The notes below the pieces were generated by a model that made no database searches, was not told where the DNA came from, and saw only the letters and a list, made by a program, of their open reading frames with translations. From contig NZ_MTCM01000003.1 in assembly GCF_002000245.1 (NCBI RefSeq), positions 372,001 through 436,000 on the forward strand: a DNA stretch of 64,000 bases, read 5' to 3'. A program made the position numbers and the translations under genes. Below, in pieces: positions 55,511-64,000 of this stretch; positions within the stretch are counted from its first letter, which is position 1; each line of letters begins with the position of its first letter. The DNA is from Sphingobacterium sp. CZ-UAM. GTDB lineage: Bacteria; Bacteroidota; Bacteroidia; Sphingobacteriales; Sphingobacteriaceae.

Positions 55511-56554
55511 TTATGATGAGAAATAAGTATCTTTTATCAATGTAAATACGCCTGTAAGTACAATATTGGCAATAGCCAATGGAATCAGCATCTTCCAACC
55601 CAGATTCATCAATTGATCATAACGGAACCGTGGTAAAGTCCAGCGTACCCACATAAAGAAAAAGATAAATCCAAATATTTTAAGGAAAAACACGATGACA
55701 CCAATAATGGTGATCCAGTTTGCTGACAGCCCCAGATCATTCATAAAAGGGAAATTATACCCTCCAAAATAAAGTGATGCCATCAGTGCCGAAGAAACAA
55801 ACATATTAATATATTCGGAGAACATATAGAGTCCCAATTTCATGGAAGAGTACTCAGTATGATAACCGCCGACCAATTCAGTTTCACATTCGGGTAGATC
55901 AAAAGGAACACGGTTACACTCCGCAAAGGCACAGACCATGAAAATAATAAATCCAAGTGGCTGTGCCCAGATGTTCCAATTGACGAAGCCAGACTGTTGC
56001 GCTACAATTTCTTTAAGCGAGAGACTTTGTGTCACCATCAATAATGCGATAATGGAAAGGCCCATCGCGATTTCATAGCTGATACTTTGTGATGCCGCAC
56101 GAATTGCGCCCATTAACGAAAATTTATTATTGGATGCCCATCCACCCAACATGATGCCATATACTCCCAATGCGATCACACCAAACATGTATAATATACC
56201 GACATTGACATCTGCCACCTGTAGCGATACCACACGATCTCCAATCTGTAATTCCTGCCCCCAAGGGATAACAGCCGAACTAATACAGGCCGTGATAATC
56301 GCAATTGTCGGTCCAACAATAAAGAGGACCTTATGTGCGCCAGCTGGAATAATCTCCTCTTTAAAGAAGAACTTTCCGCCATCACATAAGGGCTGCAGAA
56401 TTCCAAATATACCTGCCCGGTCCGGACCGTATCGATCTTGCATAAAACCTGCTATTTTACGCTCGGCAAGTGTCGAATACATCGCAATCACCAAGGTAAT
56501 CACGAAGATCACAGACACCAATATTAATTTTTCTATAACAAAAGACCACTCCAT
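55511..56554 (-). CDS. nuoH: NADH-quinone oxidoreductase subunit H
   Basis: A 347-residue membrane subunit forming part of the quinone site. Runs: LAERKIAGFMQDRYGPDRAGIFG, the acidic loop AFAECNRVPFDLPECETELVGGYHTEYSSMKLG, and WTLPRFRYDQLMNLGWK. It begins 9 nt after nuoG. Confidence 0.96.
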   Translation of the reverse strand: MEWSFVIEKLILVSVIFVITLVIAMYSTLAERKIAGFMQDRYGPDRAGIFGILQPLCDGGKFFFKEEIIPAGAHKVLFIVGPTIAIITACISSAVIPWGQELQIGDRVVSLQVADVNVGILYMFGVIALGVYGIMLGGWASNNKFSLMGAIRAASQSISYEIAMGLSIIALLMVTQSLSLKEIVAQQSGFVNWNIWAQPLGFIIFMVCAFAECNRVPFDLPECETELVGGYHTEYSSMKLGLYMFSEYINMFVSSALMASLYFGGYNFPFMNDLGLSANWITIIGVIVFFLKIFGFIFFFMWVRWTLPRFRYDQLMNLGWKMLIPLAIANIVLTGVFTLIKDTYFSS

Positions 56555-56563
56555 GATGCGTGC

Positions 56564-57583
56564 TTATTTCAATTTTTCTGTTCTAGCCAACTGTTCCCGG
56601 TTTTGTTGTTGGAGTATCGGGTTCTCCTTCACTACTTTTGGCGGATTAAATAGTTCATAATGATTGGCCGAGATAACAGATTGCGAATCAATTTCTGTCG
56701 GTTCATCCAGGATCCAATCACTTGTTTTTTTCTGATCAAAGCGACAGGTATTACAGATAAATTCTTCTACCTCACCAAATTCATCTTTCCGTGCAGTCAC
56801 ACGGATAACTTCTTCTCCTTTATACCATAAAGTCACTTTGCCAGAACATGTCGGACAATCACGGTGCGCGTCTATCGGCTTTGTAAACCAGACCCGGTTT
56901 TTGAAACGGAAAGTTTTGTCAGTCAAAGCCCCGACTGGACAGACATCAATCACATTCCCCGAAAAATCATTGTCGATTACATTTTCGATATAAGTAGATA
57001 TTTCCGAATGATCTCCACGCCCCAAAATACCATGCACACGTTGATCCGTCAATTGATTCGCCACATAAACACAACGGTAACATAAGATACAGCGGTTCAT
57101 ATGCAATTGGATTTTGTCCCCAAGATCGATTCGTTCAAAAGTACGGCGGTCAAACTCATAACGGGTATCTGCACTGCCATGTTCATACCCAAGATCTTGT
57201 AACTTACATTCTCCAGCCTGGTCGCAAATGGGACAATCCAAAGGATGATTGATCAAAAGAATCTCAACGACGCCCTTTCTTGCCTCCACTACCTCTGGTG
57301 AGGTAATGTTCTGCACTTCCATACCATCCATCACCGTAGTCCGACAGGATGCCACGAGTTTTGGCATCGGCCGAGGATCCTTTTCGGAGCCTTTCGAGAC
57401 CTTCACCAAACAAGTACGACACTTCCCGCCACTTCCTTCCAGTTTAGAATAATAACACATTGCCGGCGGAACGATGTCGCCACCAATTTGCCGTGCTGCA
57501 TTCAATATGGTTGTCCCCGGCGCGACCTCTACTGGTATACCGTCGATTGTGACTTTAAACTTTACATCTTCCGCTTCTGCCAT
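56564..57583 (-). CDS. nuoG: NADH-quinone oxidoreductase subunit G, short form
   Basis: A 339-residue NuoG with only the N-terminal iron-sulfur part. The 2Fe-2S ferredoxin domain (N1b) has its Cys in AMCYYSKLEGSGGKCRTC and SCRTT. HPLDCPICDQAGECKLQD supplies the His/Cys ligands of N5, and MNRCILCYRC with VIDVCPVGALT those of N4. A further stretch with CPTC and CNTC (about 247-285) follows, reminiscent of the N7 region. The ~500-residue molybdopterin-like C-terminal domain of the E. coli protein is absent, and the next gene follows in 9 nt, so this is not a frameshift fragment. Short NuoG is, to my knowledge, usual in Bacteroidota. Confidence 0.88.
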   Translation of the reverse strand: MAEAEDVKFKVTIDGIPVEVAPGTTILNAARQIGGDIVPPAMCYYSKLEGSGGKCRTCLVKVSKGSEKDPRPMPKLVASCRTTVMDGMEVQNITSPEVVEARKGVVEILLINHPLDCPICDQAGECKLQDLGYEHGSADTRYEFDRRTFERIDLGDKIQLHMNRCILCYRCVYVANQLTDQRVHGILGRGDHSEISTYIENVIDNDFSGNVIDVCPVGALTDKTFRFKNRVWFTKPIDAHRDCPTCSGKVTLWYKGEEVIRVTARKDEFGEVEEFICNTCRFDQKKTSDWILDEPTEIDSQSVISANHYELFNPPKVVKENPILQQQNREQLARTEKLK

Positions 57584-57613
57584 GATATTTATAATTTATC
57601 GTTACAGCTTTTA

Positions 57614-58969
57614 TTATGATACAATTGGTTGTAAAGGATCCGCATAATGCGCTAATCCATAATTTCTTGTTTGTGACTCCTCCGGATGTAGTATATGCCA
57701 TTCAAACTCATCTCTAAAGTGCCTGATTGCTGCAGCAACAGGCCAAGCAGCCGCATCGCCCAAAGGACATATCGTATTACCCTCAATCTTGCGTTGTACA
57801 TCCCAAAGCAAGTCAATATCGGACATAGATCCATGTCCACTTTCAATCTTATGTAACACTTTTTCCATCCAGCCGGTTCCCTCACGACAAGGCGAACATT
57901 GTCCACAGCTCTCATGATGATAGAAACGGGCGAAATTCCAGGTATTGCGAACCACACATTGATCTTCATCAAATACAATAAAGCCTCCCGAGCCAAGCAT
58001 GGTACCTGTTTGAAAACCACCATCCGATAAAGACTCATAGGTCATTAAACGGCTATTTCCAGCAGCTGTTTTCAGAATAAGGTTTGCTGGCAAAATTGGC
58101 ACTGACGAACCTCCTGCCACAACAGCCTTCATCCGTTTTCCATTAGCTATGCCACCACAGTATTCATCCGAATAGATAAATTCTTCTACTGGTAGCCCCA
58201 GTTCAATTTCATACACCCCAGGTTTGACGATATTACCACTGGCCGAAATCAATTTCGTTCCCGTACTACGTTCGACACCGATTTTTGCATACTCTTCCCC
58301 GCCCAGATTAATAATAGGAACGGTTGCAGCAATAGACTCTACATTATTTACGACTGTAGGGCAGTTATATAATCCCGCAATGGCAGGAAAAGGAGGCTTG
58401 ATCCGTGGATTGCCACGCTTACCTTCTAAAGATTCCAGTAATGCGGTCTCCTCGCCACAGATATAAGCACCGCCTCCTGGCTGTACATAGATTTCTAGAT
58501 CATAACCTGACCCAAATATATTCTTACCTAAAAATCCCTTCGCTTTTGCTTCAGCGATAGCACGTTCCAGGATTCTGATCTGTGGCATCATCTCACCACG
58601 CACATAGATATAGGATGTATTTGCACCAAGAGCGAAACTGGACACAATCATTCCTTCGATCAACGCGTGCGGAATATGGGTCATCAAATAACGATCCTTG
58701 AATGTACCTGGCTCAGACTCATCCGCATTACAGACCAAATAACGTGGCACTCCCTCCGGCTTAGCCAGAAAGGACCACTTCATACCTGTAGGAAAACCTG
58801 CTCCACCTCTTCCGCGCAGTCCGGATTTTTTCACCTCCTCCACCACTTCCTCTGGAGACATGTTTTTTATTACTTTTTCAACAGCTACATAGCCTCCTTT
58901 TTGACGATAAACCTCAAAGGTATTGATGCCTGGGACATCGATATGTGTCAACAAAAGTTTACGTGCCAT
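57614..58969 (-). CDS. nuoF: NADH-quinone oxidoreductase subunit F
   Basis: A 451-residue flavoprotein that oxidises NADH. FMN/NADH site motifs are GLRGRGGAGFPTGMKWSF and ESLEGKRGNPRIKPPFPA; the N3 cluster motif is CGQCSPCREG with the fourth Cys in TICPLGDAAA. Starts 1 nt after nuoE. Confidence 0.96.
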   Translation of the reverse strand: MARKLLLTHIDVPGINTFEVYRQKGGYVAVEKVIKNMSPEEVVEEVKKSGLRGRGGAGFPTGMKWSFLAKPEGVPRYLVCNADESEPGTFKDRYLMTHIPHALIEGMIVSSFALGANTSYIYVRGEMMPQIRILERAIAEAKAKGFLGKNIFGSGYDLEIYVQPGGGAYICGEETALLESLEGKRGNPRIKPPFPAIAGLYNCPTVVNNVESIAATVPIINLGGEEYAKIGVERSTGTKLISASGNIVKPGVYEIELGLPVEEFIYSDEYCGGIANGKRMKAVVAGGSSVPILPANLILKTAAGNSRLMTYESLSDGGFQTGTMLGSGGFIVFDEDQCVVRNTWNFARFYHHESCGQCSPCREGTGWMEKVLHKIESGHGSMSDIDLLWDVQRKIEGNTICPLGDAAAWPVAAAIRHFRDEFEWHILHPEESQTRNYGLAHYADPLQPIVS

Positions 58970-58970
58970 A

Positions 58971-59492
58971 TTATTCTGTTTTAGCTTTTAAATGATCAAT
59001 CAATTCGTCCACCTTAGCTTCATTCAAGTTCTCATAGAAGGTGTATTCAGGTCCGATCTGAAGGACAGGGCCAAATCCACAGGCAGCCAGACATTCAACA
59101 CCTCGCCAGGAGAAGAGCCCATCTTGCGTCACTTCCCCCTCCTTTACACCAAGTTTTTGTTCCAAATGCCCCATGATTCGCTCGGCCCCAACTAGACAAC
59201 AAGGACCGGTGCGACAAATTTCCAAGACATATTTTCCTTTAGGTTCCAGCAAAAACATCGTATAGAAGGTTGCGACCTCATAGACTTCAATGGGTAAAAT
59301 ATGGAGATAAACAGCCACCTGATCCATTGCATCCGCACTGACCCAGCCAAACTCCGCCTGAACCAAATGCAAAATGGGCAATAGCCCTGATTTCTGCTTC
59401 CCCTCGGGATAACGGCTTACCACTTCCCCAAACTTGGCTAGCAATTCGGGAGAAAACGTTACATTTTCATTATGTTGTTTTACACTAAGCAT
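58971..59492 (-). CDS. nuoE: NADH-quinone oxidoreductase subunit E
   Basis: A 173-residue thioredoxin-like subunit with the 2Fe-2S N1a ligands in CRTGPC and CLAACG. Its first codons overlap the end of nuoD by 8 bp. Opening ELLAKFGEVVSRYPEGKQKSG is typical of the N-terminal helical domain. Confidence 0.95.
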   Translation of the reverse strand: MLSVKQHNENVTFSPELLAKFGEVVSRYPEGKQKSGLLPILHLVQAEFGWVSADAMDQVAVYLHILPIEVYEVATFYTMFLLEPKGKYVLEICRTGPCCLVGAERIMGHLEQKLGVKEGEVTQDGLFSWRGVECLAACGFGPVLQIGPEYTFYENLNEAKVDELIDHLKAKTE

Positions 59493-60720
59493 CTAATTCT
59501 CCTGCTATAACGTTAAGACTACTCATGTTAATAATTGCGTCAGAAATCAACATACCTGCACTCATTGGCGCAAACATCTGATAATTGACGAACGATGGAC
59601 GCCTAAAATGGAGACGATAAGGTGAACGACCTCCATCATGGATTAAATAAAAACCAAGTTCACCATTTGCGCCTTCCACGGCATGATACACTTCAGCTTT
59701 AGGCGTATCCACTTCACCCATGACGATTTTAAAATGATATATCAGCGCCTCCATATTAGTATAGACCTGCTCCTTTGGTGGCAAATAGAAATCTGGGACT
59801 TCGGCATGAAATACCCCTTTAGGTTCCTTCTCAATTTTTTCCAATGCCTGCTCAATAATGCGAAGGGACTGCCACATTTCCTCATTCCTGACCATAAACC
59901 GATCATATACATCGCCTGTTGTACCCACGGGCACTTCAAAGTCAAACTCCTCATAGGAGCAATATGGATTTTGTACCCGAACGTCATAATCTACACCAGT
60001 AGCCCTTAAAATAGGGCCAGACCAACTATAATCCAATGCCTCCTCCGGAGTAACGGCAGCAACGCCCGAAGTTCGTTCTATAAAAATCCGATTACGCACA
60101 AACATCTCTTCAAACTCTTTCAATACGGGCGGATAACGATTCAAAAATTCACGGATTTTCTCAAAAGCAATAGCATTAAAGTCTCGTTCAAATCCACCGA
60201 TACGCCCAATATTTGTTGTCAAACGCGCACCACAGATCTCTTCGAAAATCTCATAGATAAACTCGCGTTCCTGCATCACGTACAAGAATCCTGAAAATGC
60301 ACCTGTATCAACACCTAGGATTCCATTACAAATGATATGATCTGCTATACGCGCAAGTTCCATCACAATAACCCGCATATATTGTACGCGCTTCGGAATT
60401 TCGATTTTTAACAGTTTTTCAACTGTCATATGCCAACCCATGTTATTGATGGGCGCCGAACAATAATTTAAACGGTCCGTCAGCGGAGTGATCTGATAAA
60501 AAGGTCTGTGTTCGGCAATTTTCTCAAAAGCACGATGAATATAGCCAATGGTGGAAACACCACTCACAATACGCTCCCCATCTATCTGCACTACATTCTG
60601 GAATACACCATGCGTAGCTGGGTGTGTGGGGCCAATATTCAGGGTGATCAACTCATCCTGTGGGTCATTATCATCGAAAACAGGTTGATTAGATGTCATC
60701 TTGCTTATAAACTCGCTCAT
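59485..60720 (-). CDS. nuoD: NADH-quinone oxidoreductase subunit D
   Basis: A 411-residue subunit of the quinone-reducing module, with NIGPTHPATHGVFQ, IGYIHRAFEKIAEHRPF, and the C-terminal MSAGMLISDAIINMSSLNVIAGELD. NuoC and NuoD are separate genes here, unlike the fused E. coli NuoCD. Confidence 0.96.
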   Translation of the reverse strand: MSEFISKMTSNQPVFDDNDPQDELITLNIGPTHPATHGVFQNVVQIDGERIVSGVSTIGYIHRAFEKIAEHRPFYQITPLTDRLNYCSAPINNMGWHMTVEKLLKIEIPKRVQYMRVIVMELARIADHIICNGILGVDTGAFSGFLYVMQEREFIYEIFEEICGARLTTNIGRIGGFERDFNAIAFEKIREFLNRYPPVLKEFEEMFVRNRIFIERTSGVAAVTPEEALDYSWSGPILRATGVDYDVRVQNPYCSYEEFDFEVPVGTTGDVYDRFMVRNEEMWQSLRIIEQALEKIEKEPKGVFHAEVPDFYLPPKEQVYTNMEALIYHFKIVMGEVDTPKAEVYHAVEGANGELGFYLIHDGGRSPYRLHFRRPSFVNYQMFAPMSAGMLISDAIINMSSLNVIAGELDA

Positions 60721-60731
60721 ATCATATAAAA

Positions 60732-61226
60732 TTAACGGCCGAAATACAAATCCTTCTTATCTACTCGGTTTGGGTCTTCCAAGGGATATTCCTTTCGCAT
60801 CGGAAACACATCCATATCGTCAACATTCAGGATTCTTCTCAAATCCGGATGTCCTAAAAAGTTTACTCCAAAAAAATCATAGGTTTCACGTTCCATCCAA
60901 TTTGCCCCTTTCCAAACAACTGTAGCCGTTGGTATTTCCGGGTTTGGTCCATCCAAAAACACCTTTACGCGTATACGGATATTGTGGACCAGACTATGGA
61001 TATGGTATACAATAGCAAATTCTTTCTCGAGATGAGGATAATGCGCAGCAGTAATATCCGTTAAATGAATAAACTGTAACTCATTACTGCCCTTCAGAAA
61101 GCGCAATATATCGATGACATCTTCTACATCCACAAGGACCGTCAAGAGATGATGTGCATCGGGAATTTCTACGATCTTATCAGGAAAATTTTCCTGGAGT
61201 TTCTCCAATAAAAAGCTATTCTCCAT
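60732..61226 (-). CDS. nuoC: NADH-quinone oxidoreductase subunit C
   Basis: A 164-residue hydrophilic subunit with the signature ANWMERETYDFFGVNFLGHPDLRRIL and MRKEYPLEDPNR at the C-terminus. It lies 3 nt from nuoB. Confidence 0.94.
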   Translation of the reverse strand: MENSFLLEKLQENFPDKIVEIPDAHHLLTVLVDVEDVIDILRFLKGSNELQFIHLTDITAAHYPHLEKEFAIVYHIHSLVHNIRIRVKVFLDGPNPEIPTATVVWKGANWMERETYDFFGVNFLGHPDLRRILNVDDMDVFPMRKEYPLEDPNRVDKKDLYFGR

Positions 61227-61229
61227 CTC

Positions 61230-61781
61230 CTATTTATTAGTATGTATACCGTATTTTTCCAAAAGCGCTTTATATTCAGGTGTATTTCGTCTATTTAACG
61301 ACTCGTTTTTGACGATGTCCTGCAAACGCAAAACACCATCTAGAATCGCCTCGGGACGCGGAGGGCAGCCCGGGACATACACATCCACCGGAATCACTTC
61401 ATCAATACCCTGCAACACAGAATAGGTATCGAAGATCCCCCCACTAGAAGCACAGGCACCGACCGCAATCACCCAACGCGGCTCTGCCATTTGCACATAG
61501 ACCTGCCTCAGGACAGGAGCCATTTTCTTTGCTATGGTCCCCATGACCAGCAACATATCCGCCTGCCGCGGAGAAAAGCTTGGTCGCTCGGCGCCGAATC
61601 TAGCCAGGTCGTAGGTAGAACCCATCGTAGCCATAAATTCAATACCACAACAGGATGTCGCAAAAGGCAAGGGCCACAACGAATTTGCGCGCGCCAGCCC
61701 TATAGCTTTATCCAAGCTAGTCGCAAAGAATCCTGCGCCTTCTACTCCCGGAGGAGCTTCTGCCAATTTTATATCACTCAT
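61230..61781 (-). CDS. nuoB: NADH-quinone oxidoreductase subunit B
   Basis: A 183-residue subunit carrying cluster N2, next to the quinone: [33 protein letters not shown], and [14 protein letters not shown]. The ATG at 61779-61781 is preferred to an in-frame TTG ten codons upstream. Confidence 0.96.
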   Translation of the reverse strand: MSDIKLAEAPPGVEGAGFFATSLDKAIGLARANSLWPLPFATSCCGIEFMATMGSTYDLARFGAERPSFSPRQADMLLVMGTIAKKMAPVLRQVYVQMAEPRWVIAVGACASSGGIFDTYSVLQGIDEVIPVDVYVPGCPPRPEAILDGVLRLQDIVKNESLNRRNTPEYKALLEKYGIHTNK

Positions 61782-61841
61782 GAAAAGACGATTTATAAGG
61801 TTTAAGTACAATCGGCTACTACGCCAATGTTACAGGACAAC

Positions 61842-62216
61842 TTAGTCCCAGTTTAATGCTTTTTTCTTAATGACATAGATAAAGCCCAACAAGAGCATCC
61901 CCATGAAAATAAACATCTCGATCAAGCCCTGAAAGCCCATTTCTCTAAAGTTGACGGCCCATGGATACATAAAAATAACCTCAACATCAAAAATGACAAA
62001 CAAGATTGCTACCAGAAAATATTTAATTGAAAAAGGCTGCCTAGCGTTCCCTACGACTTCAATACCGGACTCAAATGCTCCGAGCTTATTTTCCGTCCTA
62101 ACTTTAGGACCTATAAGGTGGGTAATAATTATGGTACCTACTCCGAATCCTACGGCTACAATCAGCTGTATGAATATAGGTAAATAGTCTATCGGCATAC
62201 TATTGGCGTGCTCCAT
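61842..62216 (-). CDS. nuoA: NADH-quinone oxidoreductase subunit A
   Basis: A 124-residue three-helix membrane subunit with the loop GAFESGIEVVGNARQPFSIKYFL and the acidic helix ILFVIFDVEVIFMYPWAV. First gene of the operon, 31 nt downstream of the predicted -7 box. Confidence 0.95.
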   Translation of the reverse strand: MEHANSMPIDYLPIFIQLIVAVGFGVGTIIITHLIGPKVRTENKLGAFESGIEVVGNARQPFSIKYFLVAILFVIFDVEVIFMYPWAVNFREMGFQGLIEMFIFMGMLLLGFIYVIKKKALNWD

Positions 62217-62247
62217 CTCAATCAGAATTTATATTGGTAACTGTCTC

Positions 62248-62278
62248 TAAATATAGAAATTCCAAGACTAAATTCAAA
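62248..62278 (-). promoter_or_regulatory. Promoter of the nuoA-N operon
   Basis: Minus-strand TTTG (62275-62278), exactly 19 nt, then TATATTTA (62248-62255; last base differs from TAnnTTTG), 31 nt before the nuoA ATG. It begins right behind the upstream gene's terminator, whose T-rich tail it touches. Confidence 0.75.
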
Positions 62279-62280
62279 AC

Positions 62281-62311
62281 AAAAAAGGCGCAGATCATAC
62301 GATCTGCGCCT
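62281..62311 (-). terminator. Terminator of the TPR-protein gene
   Basis: A perfect 11-bp stem (AGGCGCAGATC with GATCTGCGCCT, 4-nt loop) followed on the minus strand by TTTTTTGTTTT. Confidence 0.92.
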
Positions 62312-62335
62312 AATTTAGAATGATTTTAGTTAAGC

Positions 62336-64000
62336 TTACTTAATAGCGTCCAAATACGCTTTCGCGCCTTCATTTGCTGGATCTATCTCAAGCACTTTTT
62401 GTAAATTTTGCTTTGCTTTCACCATATCTTGTTTCATATAATGGAAAAGACCGATATAAGTATAAGCATCCACCAAATAAGTCTTATTCTTTTCTTGACT
62501 ACCACGTTGGTTGATTGTATCAATTAATTTTTGGAACATTGGCACAAAATCACCTTTTGGATTTTCCAAATTATCCGCAGTTAAGGCAGAGAAAGCTTTA
62601 TAATAAAGCGCATTGACCAGATATTTATCTTGTGCCTCTTTATTATCTGTGTTTTCAATAACAGTCAAGAAACCGATCGCCTTATTCAGCGTTGCAATTG
62701 CTTTATCTTTTTGCGCTTGATTAACAATAGCACCTTCTGCATTTTTACTAGCAGCTTCTTCTTTAGATCCGATTTGGAAATAAGCCTCACCTGCATAATA
62801 GTTTGCATCATATAAGTAAGTTGGATTGTCCTTATATTGACCAACTAACTCAAATAAAGAGGCTGCAGTCTGCAATTCTTGTTCTTGATATTTAGCAAAT
62901 GCCAATTCAGCAACCTCACCTAACAATTCCTTATCACCATCAATTGCTTTTTTAATATCTGCAATTCCTTTTTGGATATTAGCTGTATTTTCAGGAGTCA
63001 AAACAGGAGCAGCAACAGTGGCAGTGCTATCCGCGCCTGCAGCTGGAGCAGCAGGTTTCGGACTATTAGCAGCAATTTGTGCCATTCCCAAGTACATGTA
63101 ATCCAAAGGAATCACACGGTCCTTTTCCATTTTGCTGAACATTTGGTTCAAATATTCCAATGCTTTCGGATAATCTTTTGTTTTTTGGAAAGCAATGTAT
63201 CCTAAATAACGATAGATTTTTGGATCTACCGAAGGATTTTTAGCCAATTCTTCTGAAACAGTCTGTAATTCATCATATTGACGAGAATAAACCAAGAAGT
63301 CGGCATAGCGAATTTTTGCCTCCAACGAATTATCTCCTGCTGTTTCTAGGTATTTCTTGTATTGCGCAACACCTTTTTTATTCAACTCTACATATTTCTC
63401 GTCACTAGTTCCAGGCATTCTTGACCATTGGTAGTATGTCTCCGCCAACTCACGATAAGTAGGTGCATATGCTGGAGTCTCGGCTGCTATCGCCTCCAAT
63501 TGGGTTACAGCTTCGTCATAAGCTTGTGCCCCACGAACGATAATAGCTTGGCCAACTTTCGCCTTAACGGAATTTGCATCAATATCCATCGCGTCACCAT
63601 AGCTGGTATAAGCCAATGAACCTTCTCTCAAACCACGGTAAGCGTCGCCCAATGCCAAAGGAATAGCAATATCTTTGGTATTTTTTGCTTTTGCTTGAGT
63701 TAAATATTCTAGAGCTTTTGCGTAATCTGGCTCCGGTGTGTTAATATATGCACGACCGATTTCCAATAATGGCTCGTAATCCTTTTTACCTAATTTTGCA
63801 GTCGCCAAAGCAAACTTGGATTCAGCGCTAGCTTTATCCTTCTTCAATAAGTCAACATAACCCAAACCTACATTGTTAATTGTCGCTTTTGGATCATTAG
63901 TCAAACCTTGGTTAAAAATCGCAGCGGCAGAGTCAGCTCTGTCGTTTACCAAATAAACTTGACCCAAATAGAAATAATTATCTCCATTCTTAGGCTGCTT
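62336..64000 (-). CDS. Tetratricopeptide-repeat protein, 5' end outside the window
   Basis: At least 554 residues of an open frame that continues past the right edge, so the true N-terminus and any signal peptide are missing. Many TPR units are visible (for example YFYLGQVYLVNDRADSAAAIF at the start and KAKQNLQKVLEIDPANEGAKAYL at the end). A low-complexity Pro/Ala linker (KPAAPAAGADSTATVAAP) sits near the middle. Function unknown; such proteins often scaffold envelope complexes. It ends at its own terminator, just before the nuo promoter. Confidence 0.8.
   Translation of the reverse strand, partial: KQPKNGDNYFYLGQVYLVNDRADSAAAIFNQGLTNDPKATINNVGLGYVDLLKKDKASAESKFALATAKLGKKDYEPLLEIGRAYINTPEPDYAKALEYLTQAKAKNTKDIAIPLALGDAYRGLREGSLAYTSYGDAMDIDANSVKAKVGQAIIVRGAQAYDEAVTQLEAIAAETPAYAPTYRELAETYYQWSRMPGTSDEKYVELNKKGVAQYKKYLETAGDNSLEAKIRYADFLVYSRQYDELQTVSEELAKNPSVDPKIYRYLGYIAFQKTKDYPKALEYLNQMFSKMEKDRVIPLDYMYLGMAQIAANSPKPAAPAAGADSTATVAAPVLTPENTANIQKGIADIKKAIDGDKELLGEVAELAFAKYQEQELQTAASLFELVGQYKDNPTYLYDANYYAGEAYFQIGSKEEAASKNAEGAIVNQAQKDKAIATLNKAIGFLTVIENTDNKEAQDKYLVNALYYKAFSALTADNLENPKGDFVPMFQKLIDTINQRGSQEKNKTYLVDAYTYIGLFHYMKQDMVKAKQNLQKVLEIDPANEGAKAYLDAIK

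Noticed and set aside
56130..56660. 176-codon ORF on the plus strand opposite nuoH/nuoG
   Set aside because: Shadow of two strongly conserved complex I genes; the composition mirrors the antisense frame and no start signal is seen.
62336..64000. TPR repeats in the last gene as a DNA repeat or CRISPR-like array
   Set aside because: The repeats are protein-level helical repeats with diverged codons; no identical DNA units or spacers are present.
1..64000. Search for mobile elements, prophage, CRISPR arrays, rRNA and toxin-antitoxin pairs
   Set aside because: No transposase, integrase, phage, Cas, rRNA or typical small paired genes were recognised in either strand; the single tRNA has no attachment-site-like direct repeat that I can see.

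Overview
The window looks like chromosomal DNA of an aerobic Bacteroidota bacterium, most likely Sphingobacteriaceae (Sphingobacterium-like). The evidence is a SusC/SusD pair with an ECF sigma factor and FecR anti-sigma factor, DUF4293, DUF5686 and DUF1735 family proteins, TonB-type barrels with carboxypeptidase-regulatory domains, A-rich leaders in place of Shine-Dalgarno sites, and repeated TAnnTTTG -7 promoter boxes. A 14-gene complex I operon and an O2-dependent MiaE point to aerobic respiration. I see no rRNA, CRISPR array, insertion sequence, integrase or phage gene.

Layout. 1-5100: housekeeping genes (DUF4293 fragment, PglD/NeuD-like acetyltransferase, ABC exporter, truA, murF). 5401-11639: a plus-strand hexuronate cassette, uxaC-kdgK-eda-hexuronate transporter, followed by a GapN-type NADP-dependent glyceraldehyde-3-phosphate dehydrogenase. 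Together these cover uronate uptake and isomerisation, the 2-keto-3-deoxygluconate to pyruvate + G3P steps, and oxidation of that G3P with NADPH formation. The steps between UxaC and KdgK are not encoded here. 11719-16325: an outer-membrane barrel and a PadR-PspC pair with a dyad operator over the promoter. 16481-27768: VanZ, ComF, RlmN, MiaE, an LLM flavoenzyme, an mprF-virJ/acvB pair (aminoacyl-phosphatidylglycerol synthase plus probable hydrolase), a glycosyltransferase, a metallo-beta-lactamase-fold hydrolase, Dcd and a phosphopantetheinyl transferase. 27877-27948: tRNA-Glu(TTC) with a textbook promoter and terminator.

28157-45670 is a polysaccharide-utilisation locus. Read along the minus strand it runs sugar MFS porter, DUF5107/TPR protein, secreted GH2 glycosidase, ECF sigma factor, FecR, SusC (with N-terminal STN domain), SusD, and a DUF1735 + F5/8C surface lipoprotein, ending in a terminator. 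An AraC regulator is divergent at the far end. The glycan is unknown; a beta-linked galactoside or glucuronide is a reasonable guess from GH2.

45903-49230 holds an enoyl-CoA hydratase behind a DUF5686 outer-membrane protein. 49298-62278 is one complete nuoA-N operon on the minus strand with a recognisable promoter (TTTG-N19-TATATTTA) and terminator; its NuoG is short and lacks the molybdopterin-like domain. The window ends inside a TPR-repeat protein.

I found no clearly unprecedented system. The best leads are the mprF-virJ pair, the GapN coupled to hexuronate catabolism with a changed active-site motif, the PadR/PspC autoregulatory unit, the doubly regulated PUL, and several genes whose -7 box lies so close to the start codon that leaderless mRNAs are likely. 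No database search was possible, so family names rest on motif recognition.
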